Source of the DNA: Aliiglaciecola sp. 3_MG-2023
Lineage (GTDB): Bacteria; Pseudomonadota; Gammaproteobacteria; Enterobacterales; Alteromonadaceae
Length of the DNA: 64,000 nt
Assembly: GCF_030548205.1 (NCBI RefSeq)
Contig: NZ_JAUORV010000007.1
Coordinates: 124,001-188,000, forward strand
Direction: 5' to 3'
The number at the start of each line of letters is the position of its first letter. The stretch's first letter is position 1. Below, in pieces: positions 35,317 through 45,233 of this stretch. The notes below the pieces were generated by a model. That model was not told the origin of the DNA and ran no database searches. It was given only the letters and a program-made list of their open reading frames with translations. The position numbers were made by a program, and so were the translations under genes.

Positions 35317-36447
35317 ATGACACGCCCCACTGAAATTACAATCGATTTAAACGCTTTAATTGCAAATTGCCATTATGCTCAATCACTATCTCCAGACAGT
35401 CAAACTGTGGCGGTGGTTAAAGCGGATGCTTATGGCCATGGTGCAGCAGAAATTGCTAAGGCGCTGGAACAAACTGTTTCTATGTTTGCGGTCTCTAGCT
35501 TAGAAGAAGGAATTGAATTACGTCAACAAGGTATTACTGCACCAATATTGTTGTTGGAGGGATGTTTTAGCTTAGAGGAACTGTTTATCGCCTGTCAATA
35601 TGGGTTTAGCGTGGTTATGCATAACCTTTATCAGTGTCAAATGCTTGAAAATTTGGACGCGAAACAACAGATTGCTATTTGGTTGAAGGTTGATACCGGT
35701 ATGCATAGACTTGGCTTTTTGCCTGAACAGGTCATGGATATTTACGCAAGGTTAAAAGGCGTAAAGCAGGTAAAAAATGTGGTGCTCATGACGCATTTAT
35801 CTTCTGCTGACGAAACTAATAATCACTTTACCAATCAACAAATTGAAAAATTTGCCAACTGTCATAAGCAGTTGGAGAGCCATTTTTCTATACAAATTGA
35901 AACCAGTATCGCTAATTCTGCGGGGCTTAAAGCTTGGCCTATAGCGCGGGGGACATGGAATCGTCCTGGCATCATGTTATATGGCGTTTCGCCGTTTATG
36001 CCCACGAATAAACTGTCTGTAGATAACTTACCTGAGCATAGCATGCAGCAACAACTACTCCCTGTTATGGCGTTTATGTCCAAGGTGATTGCTCTTAGGA
36101 ATGTGCCTAAAGGAGAAACGGTGGGCTATGGGAATACTTGGGTCGCCAGCAAAGATTCTGTCGTGGCCACCATCGCTGCAGGATATGGTGATGGATACCC
36201 TCGTACTGCTAAGCTTGGTACTCCAGTGTTAGTGAATAGACAACACGCTAAGTTGTGTGGCAGAGTCTCTATGGATATGATCACTGTTGACGTGACAGGC
36301 TTAACAGGGATAGAAATTGATTCAGAGGTAGAGTTGTGGGGAAAAAATTTATTGGTAAATGAAGTGGCATCTTGGGCAGATACGATAGGTTATGAACTAG
36401 TCACTAGAATGCCAAAACGCACTCGTCGCAGAACCATCAATTCATAG
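35317..36447 (+). CDS. alr: Alanine racemase
   Basis: This 376-residue fold-type III PLP enzyme interconverts L- and D-alanine for peptidoglycan. The PLP lysine is in AVVKADAYGHGA (about 31-42). The catalytic tyrosine is in AAGYGDGYPR (about 287-296), and SMDMITVDVT follows. The length is normal. Because it ends a cluster with pxpABC and dat, it may serve a catabolic or D-amino-acid role instead of being the sole biosynthetic enzyme; a second alr cannot be excluded. Confidence 0.94.
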   Translation: MTRPTEITIDLNALIANCHYAQSLSPDSQTVAVVKADAYGHGAAEIAKALEQTVSMFAVSSLEEGIELRQQGITAPILLLEGCFSLEELFIACQYGFSVVMHNLYQCQMLENLDAKQQIAIWLKVDTGMHRLGFLPEQVMDIYARLKGVKQVKNVVLMTHLSSADETNNHFTNQQIEKFANCHKQLESHFSIQIETSIANSAGLKAWPIARGTWNRPGIMLYGVSPFMPTNKLSVDNLPEHSMQQQLLPVMAFMSKVIALRNVPKGETVGYGNTWVASKDSVVATIAAGYGDGYPRTAKLGTPVLVNRQHAKLCGRVSMDMITVDVTGLTGIEIDSEVELWGKNLLVNEVASWADTIGYELVTRMPKRTRRRTINS

Positions 36448-36472
36448 AAGATTGAATTTCAATTCAATCTTC
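36447..36472. terminator. Palindromic hairpin between convergent alr and fur
   Basis: GAAGATTGAATT (36447-36458) and AATTCAATCTTC (36461-36472) form a near-perfect palindrome that would fold into a tight stem at the alr stop codon. No T-run follows on either strand, so it is a weak or non-canonical terminator shared by the two convergent genes. Confidence 0.5.
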
Positions 36473-36484
36473 TCTTCATCGTGA

Positions 36485-36907
36485 CTAATCTTCGTCACAA
36501 GTTCCGTCAGTGCACTCACCATACAGATACAAACTGTGATGGGTTAATTTCATTTTATTTTGAGCTGCTACTTCTTCTTGACGTTTTTCAATAATCGGAT
36601 CTTCAAATTCGATCACTTTGCCACATTTTAAACATACTAAATGATCGTGATGTTGCTTATGACTGATTTCAAATACGGATTTACCACCTTCAAAATGATG
36701 TCTGTTTAATATTCCGGCATCATCAAATTGATTGAGAACGCGATAAACCGTGGCTAAGCCTATTTCTTCACCTTGTTCTATTAATAGCTTGTATACGTCT
36801 TCCGCACTTATATGTTGGTTTGCAGGCGCTTGCAAAACCTCGAGAATTTTTAATCTTGGTAGGGTTATTTTAAGCCCTGCTTTTTTTAATTCTTTATTTT
36901 GATCCAT
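36485..36907 (-). CDS. fur: Ferric uptake regulator Fur
   Basis: Fur represses iron-uptake genes when bound to Fe(II). From ATG 36907 it has 140 residues. The DNA-binding domain includes KKAGLKITLPRLKILEVL and GLATVYRVLNQFDDAGI; the metal sites are HKQHHDHLVCLKCGK and the C-terminal CTDGTC. A longer in-frame ATG at 37021 would add 38 hydrophobic residues not found in Fur and would place a likely -10 inside the coding region, so I reject it. Confidence 0.96.
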   Translation of the reverse strand: MDQNKELKKAGLKITLPRLKILEVLQAPANQHISAEDVYKLLIEQGEEIGLATVYRVLNQFDDAGILNRHHFEGGKSVFEISHKQHHDHLVCLKCGKVIEFEDPIIEKRQEEVAAQNKMKLTHHSLYLYGECTDGTCDED

Positions 36908-36937
36908 CTGTTTTTCTAAACGATAACTGGTGGCTTC

Positions 36938-36943
36938 ATTATA
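36938..36943 (-). promoter_or_regulatory. Candidate -10 element of fur
   Basis: The minus strand reads TATAAT at 36943-36938, a perfect -10, about 30 bp before the fur ATG. The -35 is poor (TTTCAT at 16 bp spacing). A degenerate GATAA...CATTAT dyad overlaps it and might be an autoregulatory Fur site, but the match is weak. Confidence 0.35.
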
Positions 36944-37192
36944 GGGAAGTATAGGAAATATGAAAGGGATAGCGAACAAACTAATCATTAAAGTCGTTAA
37001 ATATTCCGACCAAAGCAACATTTTTGTAACATGCTACTCTTTAAGGATGATCCAAAGAATGAAATCTAACTACCAAGGTGACTGCGCAAATTAGCTAAAT
37101 TAGGTGGGCTGGGCCAAGCTGACGTCAATGTTAATGAAAACTCATCGAGGTTGGTTAACAAAATAATCGATTAATTAGGGCTAAAGTTAATT

Positions 37193-39202
37193 ATGGGACT
37201 TAATGTCATAGGCAAAATTATTACCGGTTTTATATTGTTCGGGTGTGTAATGTTAGTCACAAATTTAGTTTCTTATCTTAGTTTAGATGACATACGTCAA
37301 TCAGCTAAAAGTGTGGTTCAACACAAAATGCCAGTGCAGGGAAACATGTTACAAATTCAAACCGGTATTTTGTCACTTGCCACAATCTCGACTAAAGGTT
37401 ATTTCGAACAATCATTGGATGAATTAGACGCTAATCAACAGAACTTTGAGCTATTATCATCGGAATTTTTGCTTAATCTTGAAAACCTTGATCAACTAAT
37501 AGGTGCTAAAAATGTTTCTTTTCAACAGGGTTTACAGAGCGCTTTAGCATACGTTGAGCAATCTAAAAATATGTTCCAGGCAAAACGCAAACAATTATTA
37601 TTGGATATTGAGATCAAGCAGACAGCCACCAATATTGTTGCCATGGCGGACGAAACCAGCGCCCTGTTAGGCGATATGACATTTTTGGAAAACGAGGATC
37701 CTAATCTTGAAGTGTTAATAGGTACAGCCATTAATGCAGATAACAAAATTATGCCATTGTTTACTTCCATCAAAGAGTATATTGCTACTAATGATAATCA
37801 ATTAAGTGAAACCATCAAGGGCGACATTGAGTTTACTCTGAGCAACGTACAAGTCGACATCGACTATATTAATAGATTAGCACAAAGCATTGATACTGAA
37901 GGATACGTGCAGTCGCTCAATGAACAATTTTTGCAGTTACAAAATACACTACAGCAAGAGCCCGGTTTGTTTTCAAAACAAGGTAACAGACTAGACTTAA
38001 TACTTCAGGCAAACGCTTTTTACGCTATTGCGAATGAGCATTTAGATGGTGCAAGGCAGCATTTTTCAACGGTTTTTTCAGAGGTCAATCAAGACACGTT
38101 GCTAGGGCAACAGGCCATTATAGAAACGGTTAACTCAAATATCTGGAAGGGGTTAATCTTATTGATTTTTGCCCTATTGGCAGCGATCGTATTTGGCAGC
38201 ATTGCCACACGTAGTATCGCCCTGCCGTTGGCAAGAATTAATCGCAGTTTGGCTGTAATTAGCAGTGGAGATTTAACCCACAAAGCTTATTCTACAAACC
38301 AAGATGAGTTTGCGGTATTGGCAAAGAACGTTAATAAGGTCACTGAAAACTTGCATGCAGTGATTGAAAAGATCCTTATTCAAGAAAAGTCATTGGAAAA
38401 TGCTACGGTGACGACAGCCAATTTAAGTAAACAAACGTTGCATCAAGTTGAGCAACAAAAGGAACAGTTGGGCTTAACAGCATTGGATACCCATTCAATT
38501 CGACAAGCCAGTAAAATGAATACCGAACATATTCAAAATGGAATGCAGCAGTTGCAACAGGTAAGCTTACAAAGTGCCAATGTCAGAAAGTTAGTATCCT
38601 CCACGCAAACTCAAATATCTGAACAAACTCAGCAAGCTGCTCACTCCTCAAAAATAATTAATAGATTAGATGAAAATAGTAAGAAAATCGGCAGTATTTT
38701 AGATGTGATTAAAACTATTGCCGAGCAAACTAACTTGTTAGCCTTAAATGCTGCGATAGAGGCAGCGCGAGCGGGTGAACAGGGGAGAGGCTTTGCTGTG
38801 GTTGCTGATGAAGTGCGCACGTTAGCAAATCGTACTCAAAACTCCACGGAAGAAATTGAATCTATGATAGCCAGTTTTCAGACCGATGCAGAACAAGCAG
38901 TCAAGGCTATCAATACAGGTGCAAATTACGCCAAGCAAAGCGAAGCGCAAATTTTTGATGTGGCGCAACAAGTCGCTGAAATATACGAAACCATAGATAG
39001 TTTACGGAAAATGAATCAAGATATTGTCAGCGATAGTGTAGAACAAGATGGGCTATTTGAGAAAATTGCAGATAACCTAGCCGAGATTGTTGCTTTGGCT
39101 GAGAAAAGTGCAGAATCTACTTATTCTTCTGCAGCGGCAAATCAAACACTAACGGATTTAATGGTGGAAATGAAAAAAGCGGTTAGTCAGTTTAAATTGT
39201 AG
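37193..39202 (+). CDS. Methyl-accepting chemotaxis protein
   Basis: This 669-residue transmembrane chemoreceptor has an N-terminal helix (about 7-30), a long helical periplasmic sensor region (about 31-315) and a second helix (about 316-340). A HAMP domain ([22 protein letters not shown]) and a cytoplasmic coiled-coil follow. The conserved hairpin tip [21 protein letters not shown] is near residues 505-525. The sensor shows no recognised Cache or four-helix signature, so the ligand is unknown. It is on the opposite strand, between fur and fldA. Confidence 0.93.
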   Translation: MGLNVIGKIITGFILFGCVMLVTNLVSYLSLDDIRQSAKSVVQHKMPVQGNMLQIQTGILSLATISTKGYFEQSLDELDANQQNFELLSSEFLLNLENLDQLIGAKNVSFQQGLQSALAYVEQSKNMFQAKRKQLLLDIEIKQTATNIVAMADETSALLGDMTFLENEDPNLEVLIGTAINADNKIMPLFTSIKEYIATNDNQLSETIKGDIEFTLSNVQVDIDYINRLAQSIDTEGYVQSLNEQFLQLQNTLQQEPGLFSKQGNRLDLILQANAFYAIANEHLDGARQHFSTVFSEVNQDTLLGQQAIIETVNSNIWKGLILLIFALLAAIVFGSIATRSIALPLARINRSLAVISSGDLTHKAYSTNQDEFAVLAKNVNKVTENLHAVIEKILIQEKSLENATVTTANLSKQTLHQVEQQKEQLGLTALDTHSIRQASKMNTEHIQNGMQQLQQVSLQSANVRKLVSSTQTQISEQTQQAAHSSKIINRLDENSKKIGSILDVIKTIAEQTNLLALNAAIEAARAGEQGRGFAVVADEVRTLANRTQNSTEEIESMIASFQTDAEQAVKAINTGANYAKQSEAQIFDVAQQVAEIYETIDSLRKMNQDIVSDSVEQDGLFEKIADNLAEIVALAEKSAESTYSSAAANQTLTDLMVEMKKAVSQFKL

Positions 39203-39321
39203 TATTTATACAAAGCTAATATTGTTTAATTACTTATTTTTACGCCAAAAAATAAGCGCTAGGGTTGTTAAAACCGACCAACGCTTGTGTACACAGAAGA
39301 GGGCATGCTAAATTCGAAAGA

Positions 39322-39846
39322 TTAGGCTAATTCAGACAAACAAAGTTCTTCGTGAATTTGCTTACACCAATCTTTCACTCTTTGTTCCGTTAGCTCGGGT
39401 TGACGATCTTCATCAATACCTAGCCCAACAAAATGCTCATCATCTGCCATGCCTTTAGATGCTTCAAAATCATAACCTTCACAAGGCCATTGGCCGACCA
39501 GAATAGCGCCTCTAGCTTCGACGATATCACGAATCATGCCCATCGCATCTAGGAAATATTCGGCGTAATCTTCTTGATCGCCACAACCAAAAATAGCCAC
39601 TAGTTTGTCATTGAAATCAATTTCTTCCAACTCCGGGAAAAAATCATCCCAATCACATTGAGCTTCACCGTAATACCAAGTTGGGATCCCGAATAAAAGT
39701 AAATCAAACTCAGCAATGTCTTCTTTACTGCTTTTAGCAATATCGTGAACATCAATAAGGTTCTTACCCAGTTCTTTTTGGATCATTTTTGCAACGTGCT
39801 CTGTGTTGCCTGTATCACTTCCAAAAAATAAACCTACACTTGCCAT
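39322..39846 (-). CDS. fldA: Flavodoxin FldA
   Basis: This is a long-chain flavodoxin of 174 residues that carries FMN for low-potential electron transfer. The FMN phosphate loop GSDTGNTEHVAK is at 9-20, the 60s loop contains PTWYYGEAQCDW and the 90s loop GCGDQEDYAEYF. The C-terminal WCKQIHEELC is normal. It follows the DUF2788 gene by 41 bp and lies in the conserved ybfF-fldA neighbourhood of fur. Confidence 0.95.
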   Translation of the reverse strand: MASVGLFFGSDTGNTEHVAKMIQKELGKNLIDVHDIAKSSKEDIAEFDLLLFGIPTWYYGEAQCDWDDFFPELEEIDFNDKLVAIFGCGDQEDYAEYFLDAMGMIRDIVEARGAILVGQWPCEGYDFEASKGMADDEHFVGLGIDEDRQPELTEQRVKDWCKQIHEELCLSELA

Positions 39847-39887
39847 TCCAACTTTCCTTTACTTAACTAATTCGATGCCTAATTATA

Positions 39888-40106
39888 TTAAATACCACTG
39901 TTTTCCCAAAAGATCTGGATCAAACCTTTAGCAATAAAACCGGCTGCACCTAAAAATAAAACAAGATAAACAACGGCTCGACCAAGGAAGGGCACATTGT
40001 TCTTTTTTAACACATCGTGTATCGCAAATCCCATTAAGGCAAAAAGCGCAACCAAGGTCAGGTTTAACACGATAGCTTCTATTTGCTCATAATATTCATT
40101 TAGCAT
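39888..40106 (-). CDS. DUF2788 family small membrane protein
   Basis: From ATG 40106 (AGAAGG just upstream) this is a 72-residue protein with two hydrophobic helices around EYYEQIEAIVLNLTLVALFALMG and AVVYLVLFLGAAGFIAKGL. The function is unknown. A start at 40151 would add 15 unlikely residues. It occupies the slot between ybfF and fldA where enterobacteria have ybfE. Confidence 0.75.
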   Translation of the reverse strand: MLNEYYEQIEAIVLNLTLVALFALMGFAIHDVLKKNNVPFLGRAVVYLVLFLGAAGFIAKGLIQIFWENSGI

Positions 40107-40166
40107 CGCAAAACCTTCTGAATAAAAAAACGCGCAGAATATACCATACAAAGTGACACAAGCGAA

Positions 40167-40952
40167 TTACCCACAAGTATCATTTTGCAAAAAATCGTTA
40201 ACCAAACGATTAAAAATGACGGGTTTTTGAGCATGTAACCAGTGACCAGCCGAGCCAATCACTTTTGCACTGCTGTTTGGAAACAAAGCACTAATAGCTG
40301 ATTTGTGTTCTGGCAATATGTAATCTGACTGACCACCTTTAATAAAGAGTACGGGGGCCAAGCAAACATTATCACTAGCAATTCCTTCAGAAATAGCCGA
40401 GTAATCATGTTGCAACAGCGGTAAGTTAAAATCCCAGCGCCACTTGCCATCAACTTGCTTTAAACTTTTTAGTAAGAATTGACTGACACCTGGCTCTTTT
40501 AAATATTCAGACATCACAGCATCAGCATTACTTCGTGAAGTTATGCTTTCTAAGTTCACCGCGTTTAATGCACTAAAAACGTTCTGATGACGAGGTGTAT
40601 AGCTTACCGGAGCAATATCAGCTACAACTAGCTTTTCGATTAGTTGGGGATTATCAAGGGCTATTTTCATGGCTATTTTACCACCCAAAGAATGCCCTAA
40701 AATGGATACTTTTTGGATGTTCAAAGACGCTATTAATTGCACTATTTTGTTGGCATACCCGGTGAACGAGAATCCGTCAGTGAAGGCGGATTTACCGTGA
40801 TCAGGTAAGTCGATACTCAGAACATTGTAATTGCTCTCAACAGCTTTTCTTACCATAGACAAATTATCTAGGCTGCCAAAAAGGCCATGTAAAAGTACTA
40901 AATAAGGTTTTTCAGCTTCGTTGCTGCTTAGATGATAATTAATTGATTGCAT
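40167..40952 (-). CDS. ybfF: Alpha/beta-hydrolase YbfF (esterase)
   Basis: This 261-residue esterase has the oxyanion-hole motif LHGLFGS (21-27), the nucleophile elbow GHSLGG with Ser88 and the catalytic His in GSAGHWLHAQKP near the C-terminus. It hydrolyses small esters or thioesters; the natural substrate is unresolved. Its position upstream of DUF2788 and fldA on the same strand matches the seqA-ybfF-fldA-fur region of enterics. Confidence 0.9.
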   Translation of the reverse strand: MQSINYHLSSNEAEKPYLVLLHGLFGSLDNLSMVRKAVESNYNVLSIDLPDHGKSAFTDGFSFTGYANKIVQLIASLNIQKVSILGHSLGGKIAMKIALDNPQLIEKLVVADIAPVSYTPRHQNVFSALNAVNLESITSRSNADAVMSEYLKEPGVSQFLLKSLKQVDGKWRWDFNLPLLQHDYSAISEGIASDNVCLAPVLFIKGGQSDYILPEHKSAISALFPNSSAKVIGSAGHWLHAQKPVIFNRLVNDFLQNDTCG

Positions 40953-41058
40953 AAGTAGTTAGATAGGGATAAGTGAACGGATATACAAGCAATTTAATTG
41001 AATTAATTGCACATAGCCAGAAATTAGCAATTTTCTGCCTATGTGCTTAATCATTTAG

Positions 41059-42705
41059 TTACATATTCGGGTAATTAGGTCCCCCTGCGCCTTCAGGCGT
41101 CACCCACACGATATTTTGTGTAGGGTCTTTAATGTCGCAGGTTTTACAATGTACACAGTTCTGAGCATTAATTTGTAGCTGTTTTTCGCCTTCTGGGCTG
41201 TCAATAATCTCATACACACCGGCAGGGCAATACCTTTGCGCAGGTTCATCGTATTTGGGCAAATTAATGACAATAGGCGTAGCGGGATCTTTTAATCGCA
41301 AATGACAAGGCTGATCTTCTTCATGGTTGGTATTGGATAAAAAGACCGAAGAGAGTTTGTCAAAGCTAATAACACCATCAGGTTTAGGATAATCTATTTT
41401 AGTAAATTCACTCGCTAAACCAATAGCGCCGTGATCAGTACTTGTATCTTTTAACTTAAACAGAACTTTTCCGCCCAAGATATTTTGTTCAAAGGTATTA
41501 TAAGCGCCCCCTAAAAAGGTGCCAAACTTGTGCAAGGCTGCGCCGAAATTCTGTGAACTATACAGTTCTTTATACAACCACGAGTTCTCAAATTTCTCAG
41601 TGTAGGACGTTAGGTCTTGACCGACTTTATCTTGGCTAATAGCTTCCACTATGGTTTCAGCTGCTAAGATACCGGATTTCATGGCAGTATGATTTCCCTT
41701 AATTTTTGCGAAATTAAGAGTACCCGCGTCGCAACCCACCATAATTCCACCCGGGAAGGTCATCTTGGGCAGGGAGTTATATCCACCTTTAGCAATCGCT
41801 CTCGCGCCATAAGATACACGCTTGCCGCCTTCTAAGTATTGTTTCAATACAGGGTGTTGTTTTACTCTTTGGAATTCATCAAAGGGACTCAAGTGTGGGT
41901 TTTTATAATTTAGGTCGATAATGATACCCACTAAAACTTGATTGTTTTCAGCATGGTAAAGATAGCTGCCGCCTGTTTCACTGCTTAGAGGCCAACCCGC
42001 AGTGTGAACCACTAAACCTTCTTGGTGTTTGCTAGGATCGATATCCCAGATTTCTTTAAAACCGATACCGTAATGTTGAGGTGCAGCATCTTTATCGAGT
42101 TCAAATTTAGATATAAGTTGTTTGCCTAAGTGACCTCGACAACCTTCAGCAAACACTGTGTATTTAGCTCTTAGTTCCATGCCAGGCATATAGCTGTCTT
42201 TGTGTTCGCCTGTCTCGCTTATGCCCATGTCGCCAGTAATAATTCCGCCGACGCTGCCGTCCTGATTATAAATTATTTCTGAAGCGGCGAAACCGGGGAA
42301 AACTTCCACTCCCAATTGCTCAGCCTGTTCCGCCAACCAACGACAGACGTTACCCATACTGACGATATAATTCCCATGATTATGCATAGTCTTAGGTGTC
42401 ATAAAGTTAGGTAATTGCGTAGCAGAATTTTCACTTTTTAGATAATAAATGTGGTCTTCGGTCACTTTAGTCGTGATAGGAGCACCACGCTCATTCCAGT
42501 CCGGAAAGAGTTCATCCATTGCTTGAGTTTCAAACACTGCGCCTGAAAGAATATGAGCACCTACCTCAGAACCTTTTTCGACAACACATACCATAAGCTC
42601 TTGTTCGTTTTGCTGAGCTAATTGCATAATTTTACATGCGGTTGATAGACCAGCTGGACCTGCGCCTACTACCACCACATCGAACTCCATCGATTCACGT
42701 TCCAC
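41059..42705 (-). CDS. Electron transfer flavoprotein-ubiquinone oxidoreductase
   Basis: ETF-QO passes electrons from reduced ETF to ubiquinone in the inner membrane, linking acyl-CoA and amine dehydrogenases to respiration. At 548 residues it has the normal length. The FAD-binding start is DVVVVGAGPAGLSTA (about 10-24), and the 4Fe-4S cluster cysteines are in RYCPAGVYEI and CVHCKTCDIKDP near the C-terminus. The GTG start at 42705 has AGGGAG upstream; the in-frame ATG at 42690 is less well placed. It is divergent from etfBA. Confidence 0.95.
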   Translation of the reverse strand: MERESMEFDVVVVGAGPAGLSTACKIMQLAQQNEQELMVCVVEKGSEVGAHILSGAVFETQAMDELFPDWNERGAPITTKVTEDHIYYLKSENSATQLPNFMTPKTMHNHGNYIVSMGNVCRWLAEQAEQLGVEVFPGFAASEIIYNQDGSVGGIITGDMGISETGEHKDSYMPGMELRAKYTVFAEGCRGHLGKQLISKFELDKDAAPQHYGIGFKEIWDIDPSKHQEGLVVHTAGWPLSSETGGSYLYHAENNQVLVGIIIDLNYKNPHLSPFDEFQRVKQHPVLKQYLEGGKRVSYGARAIAKGGYNSLPKMTFPGGIMVGCDAGTLNFAKIKGNHTAMKSGILAAETIVEAISQDKVGQDLTSYTEKFENSWLYKELYSSQNFGAALHKFGTFLGGAYNTFEQNILGGKVLFKLKDTSTDHGAIGLASEFTKIDYPKPDGVISFDKLSSVFLSNTNHEEDQPCHLRLKDPATPIVINLPKYDEPAQRYCPAGVYEIIDSPEGEKQLQINAQNCVHCKTCDIKDPTQNIVWVTPEGAGGPNYPNM

Positions 42706-43040
42706 GGGTTTCTCCCTTATAGATATCTATTAATTAAAGAAATAAATAGTTAAGCAACTATCACTCATACTTACCAAAATTGTTTGCTACTATTCATCAC
42801 GCATATAGTTTCCATTATCTACTACATAGCACCTGATAACGTCCTTTTGCTTGATATTAATGTTAACTATATCAAATAGTTAGGGCTTAATTAAAATGTA
42901 AATGTGAAGCAATAATAAGGTTGAAAAATAGTACTTTTTATTAACATTAACATAATAAAACTGAAGCTCAAATGGAAATTATTGGCTATATTTATGGCTA
43001 AAATACTGAAACATTGATTTGTAAGTTTGTAATACAGTCG

Positions 43041-43069
43041 TTGACGTTTAGGTAAACAGCCAGTAAATT
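43041..43069 (+). promoter_or_regulatory. Candidate etfBA promoter with internal dyad
   Basis: TTGACG (43041-43046) and TAAATT (43064-43069) are 17 bp apart, with five and four consensus matches. GTTTA-GG-TAAAC (43046-43057), an inverted repeat, lies in the spacer and may be an operator. A second possible pair is TTGCGT at 43096 and TTATAT at 43119. The rest of the 434-bp divergent gap is AT-rich with no supported gene. Confidence 0.35.
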
Positions 43070-43139
43070 TAGACAACCTTACAAATACGCAGATTTTGCG
43101 TTACAACTTTTCGACACTTTATATCGTATAGAGGTAAAC

Positions 43140-43889
43140 ATGAAAATTTTAGTGCCGGTTAAACGTGCCATTGATTACAACGTAAAAGTTCGCGTTAAAG
43201 CCGATAACAGCGCGGTCGATTTGACCAATACAAAAATGTCAATTAATCCATTTTGTGAAATTGCTGTAGAAGAGGCGGTTCGATTAAAAGAAAAAGGTAT
43301 TGCTGATGAAATTGTAGTGGTTTCAATTGGTGACAAAGCCTGCCAAGAGCAAATTAGAACAGCCCTAGCTTTGGGAGCTGATCGTGGTATCCAAATCGAT
43401 ACCAGTGAAAATTTAGATTCCCTTCAAGTGGCAAAACTATTAGCAAAAGTGGTTGAAGAAGAACAACCAGGGTTGGTTATTTTAGGTAAACAGTCGATCG
43501 ATTCTGACAACAACCAAACCGGTCAAATGTTAGCTGCCATTTCAGGTATGCCTCAAGGTACTTTCGCGTCTGTAGTGGATATTGAAGGTGAAAAAGTGAA
43601 AGTGACACGGGAAATCGACGGTGGTTTGCAAACTGTTGAATTGAATCTTCCAGCCGTAGTCACTACAGATTTACGACTTAATGAACCCCGTTATGCAACT
43701 CTGCCTAATATCATGAAAGCAAAACGTAAACCCATTGATGTTAAACCAGCTGATGGTTTCGGAGTATCTCTTACATCGAATGTGAAAACATTGAAAGTTA
43801 CTCCACCAGCACAGCGTTCAGGTGGCATAAAAGTGGCAGATGTAGCAGAGCTGGTCAACAAATTAAAAACTGAAGCGAAGGTGATCTAA
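43140..43889 (+). CDS. etfB: Electron transfer flavoprotein beta subunit
   Basis: EtfB forms the AMP-binding half of ETF, which accepts electrons from acyl-CoA and related dehydrogenases. This 249-residue protein begins [19 protein letters not shown] and contains [16 protein letters not shown] (about 114-129) and the signature [38 protein letters not shown] precedes the ATG. The stop overlaps etfA by one base. Confidence 0.97.
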   Translation: MKILVPVKRAIDYNVKVRVKADNSAVDLTNTKMSINPFCEIAVEEAVRLKEKGIADEIVVVSIGDKACQEQIRTALALGADRGIQIDTSENLDSLQVAKLLAKVVEEEQPGLVILGKQSIDSDNNQTGQMLAAISGMPQGTFASVVDIEGEKVKVTREIDGGLQTVELNLPAVVTTDLRLNEPRYATLPNIMKAKRKPIDVKPADGFGVSLTSNVKTLKVTPPAQRSGGIKVADVAELVNKLKTEAKVI

Positions 43890-44815
43890 TGGCTGTTTTA
43901 GTATATGCAGAACACGACAATGAACAATTAAAAACTGAAACTCACAAACTAGTCAATGCAGCCAGTAAAATGGCAGCTGACGTAGTTGTTTTGGTTGCTG
44001 GGCAAGATTGTGCAGCAGTCGCTGAACAAGCAACTAAAATTTCCGGCGTAAGCAAAGTATTGTTGGCCGATAACGCAGAATATGCTCACCAAATGGCAGA
44101 GAATATTGCTGACTTAGTCACTGAGTTAGCTGCAGATTATTCCCATGTAATTGCAGCGGCAACGACTACGGGTAAGAACTTTATGCCCCGTGTAGCAGCC
44201 CTTTTAGATGTTGCACAAATTTCCGATGTTATCGCAGTAGAGAGCGAAGATACCTTTGTGCGTCCAATTTATGCGGGTAATGCGATTGCTACTGTACAAA
44301 GTAGTGATAGCAAAAAGGTACTTACTGTGCGTGCGTCAGCATTTGATGGAGCAGAAGAAAGTGGTTCTGCTGCAGTTGAAACAATTGATACCCTTAAAGT
44401 TGCCGATAAATCAGCATTTGTCAGCGCAGAGCTTACCGAATCTGAGCGTCCTGAATTAACCGCTGCTGAGGTGATTATTTCAGGTGGTCGCGGTATGCAA
44501 AATGGTGAAAACTTCAAATTACTTGAAGGTATCGCTGATAAGTTAGGCGCTGCTATTGGTGCTTCACGTGCTGCTGTTGATGCTGGCTTTGTGCCAAATG
44601 ATATGCAAGTAGGGCAGACGGGTAAGATTGTCGCTCCTCAATTATACATTGCGGTAGGGATCTCTGGTGCTATTCAGCATTTAGCGGGTATGAAAGATTC
44701 AAAAGTGATTGTTGCTATTAATAAGGATGAAGAAGCGCCAATTTTCCAAGTAGCCGATTATGGCTTAGTGGGCGATTTGTTTGATGTATTGCCTGAGTTA
44801 GAAGCTGCACTTTAA
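43889..44815 (+). CDS. etfA: Electron transfer flavoprotein alpha subunit
   Basis: EtfA holds the FAD of ETF. At 308 residues it has the normal length. The C-terminal FAD domain includes [56 protein letters not shown] and the last helix [15 protein letters not shown]. It overlaps etfB (TAATG) and is followed by a terminator, so etfBA is a two-gene operon. Confidence 0.97.
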   Translation: MAVLVYAEHDNEQLKTETHKLVNAASKMAADVVVLVAGQDCAAVAEQATKISGVSKVLLADNAEYAHQMAENIADLVTELAADYSHVIAAATTTGKNFMPRVAALLDVAQISDVIAVESEDTFVRPIYAGNAIATVQSSDSKKVLTVRASAFDGAEESGSAAVETIDTLKVADKSAFVSAELTESERPELTAAEVIISGGRGMQNGENFKLLEGIADKLGAAIGASRAAVDAGFVPNDMQVGQTGKIVAPQLYIAVGISGAIQHLAGMKDSKVIVAINKDEEAPIFQVADYGLVGDLFDVLPELEAAL

Positions 44816-44832
44816 ACTATATAGAAAAATCA

Positions 44833-44872
44833 AAAAGGCAGTCTGCTATGATGAAGCAAGACTGCCTTTTTT
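44833..44872 (+). terminator. Rho-independent terminator of etfBA
   Basis: A perfect 12-bp stem AAAAGGCAGTCT (44833-44844) / AGACTGCCTTTT (44859-44870) with a 14-nt loop ends in a T run. Confidence 0.9.
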
Positions 44873-44924
44873 ATAATTCATGATAATTTGGTTTGGTTTT
44901 CTCTTTTAAAATAGCTTACAAAAA

Positions 44925-45233
44925 TTACACTGATACGACTGAGTTTTCGTCAAACGAAATTGGCGATGTCACATAAGCATCCGCGTTCCAATCGTTTTCC
45001 CACTCTTCATCATTTAACAAATATCGAAATTGATACTCTGCATCCGCAGGTAGGTTTATGGTTGAAGAAAAAGAACCGTTCTTCAATTTCTTCATAGGAG
45101 ATGTCTCGATATCCCAATCATTGAAATCTCCTACTAAACGCACTGTTTCAGCATTCTTAGCTTCTTCTTTCGACAACTTGAAAGTGACTTTACACACTGG
45201 TTTTGACTTAAGGTATTGTTTCTTGAAGCTCAT
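44925..45233 (-). CDS. Stand-alone CBM48/isoamylase early-set glycogen-binding protein
   Basis: This 102-residue protein is a single domain: VTFKLSKEEAKNAETVRLVGDFNDWD, then PMKKLKNGSFSSTINLPADAEYQFRYLLNDEEWENDW. The GDFNDW and YQFRY-type motifs are those of CBM48/AMPK beta carbohydrate-binding domains. There is no catalytic domain or signal peptide. A strong GGAGGGG ribosome site supports the start. It could bind glycogen and influence other enzymes. It is convergent with etfA. Confidence 0.85.
   Translation of the reverse strand: MSFKKQYLKSKPVCKVTFKLSKEEAKNAETVRLVGDFNDWDIETSPMKKLKNGSFSSTINLPADAEYQFRYLLNDEEWENDWNADAYVTSPISFDENSVVSV

Noticed and set aside
36908-37021. 38-residue hydrophobic N-terminal extension of Fur
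   Set aside because: Fur proteins start at the equivalent of MDQNKELKKAG; the extension contains a likely -10 element and is not a known Fur domain.
37047-37094. 15-codon frame upstream of the chemoreceptor
   Set aside because: It is very short, without clear ribosome spacing or any conserved feature.
42891-43076. 61-codon minus-strand reading frame between ETF-QO and etfB
   Set aside because: It lies in AT-rich divergent promoter DNA, has no ribosome site and a composition like translated non-coding sequence.
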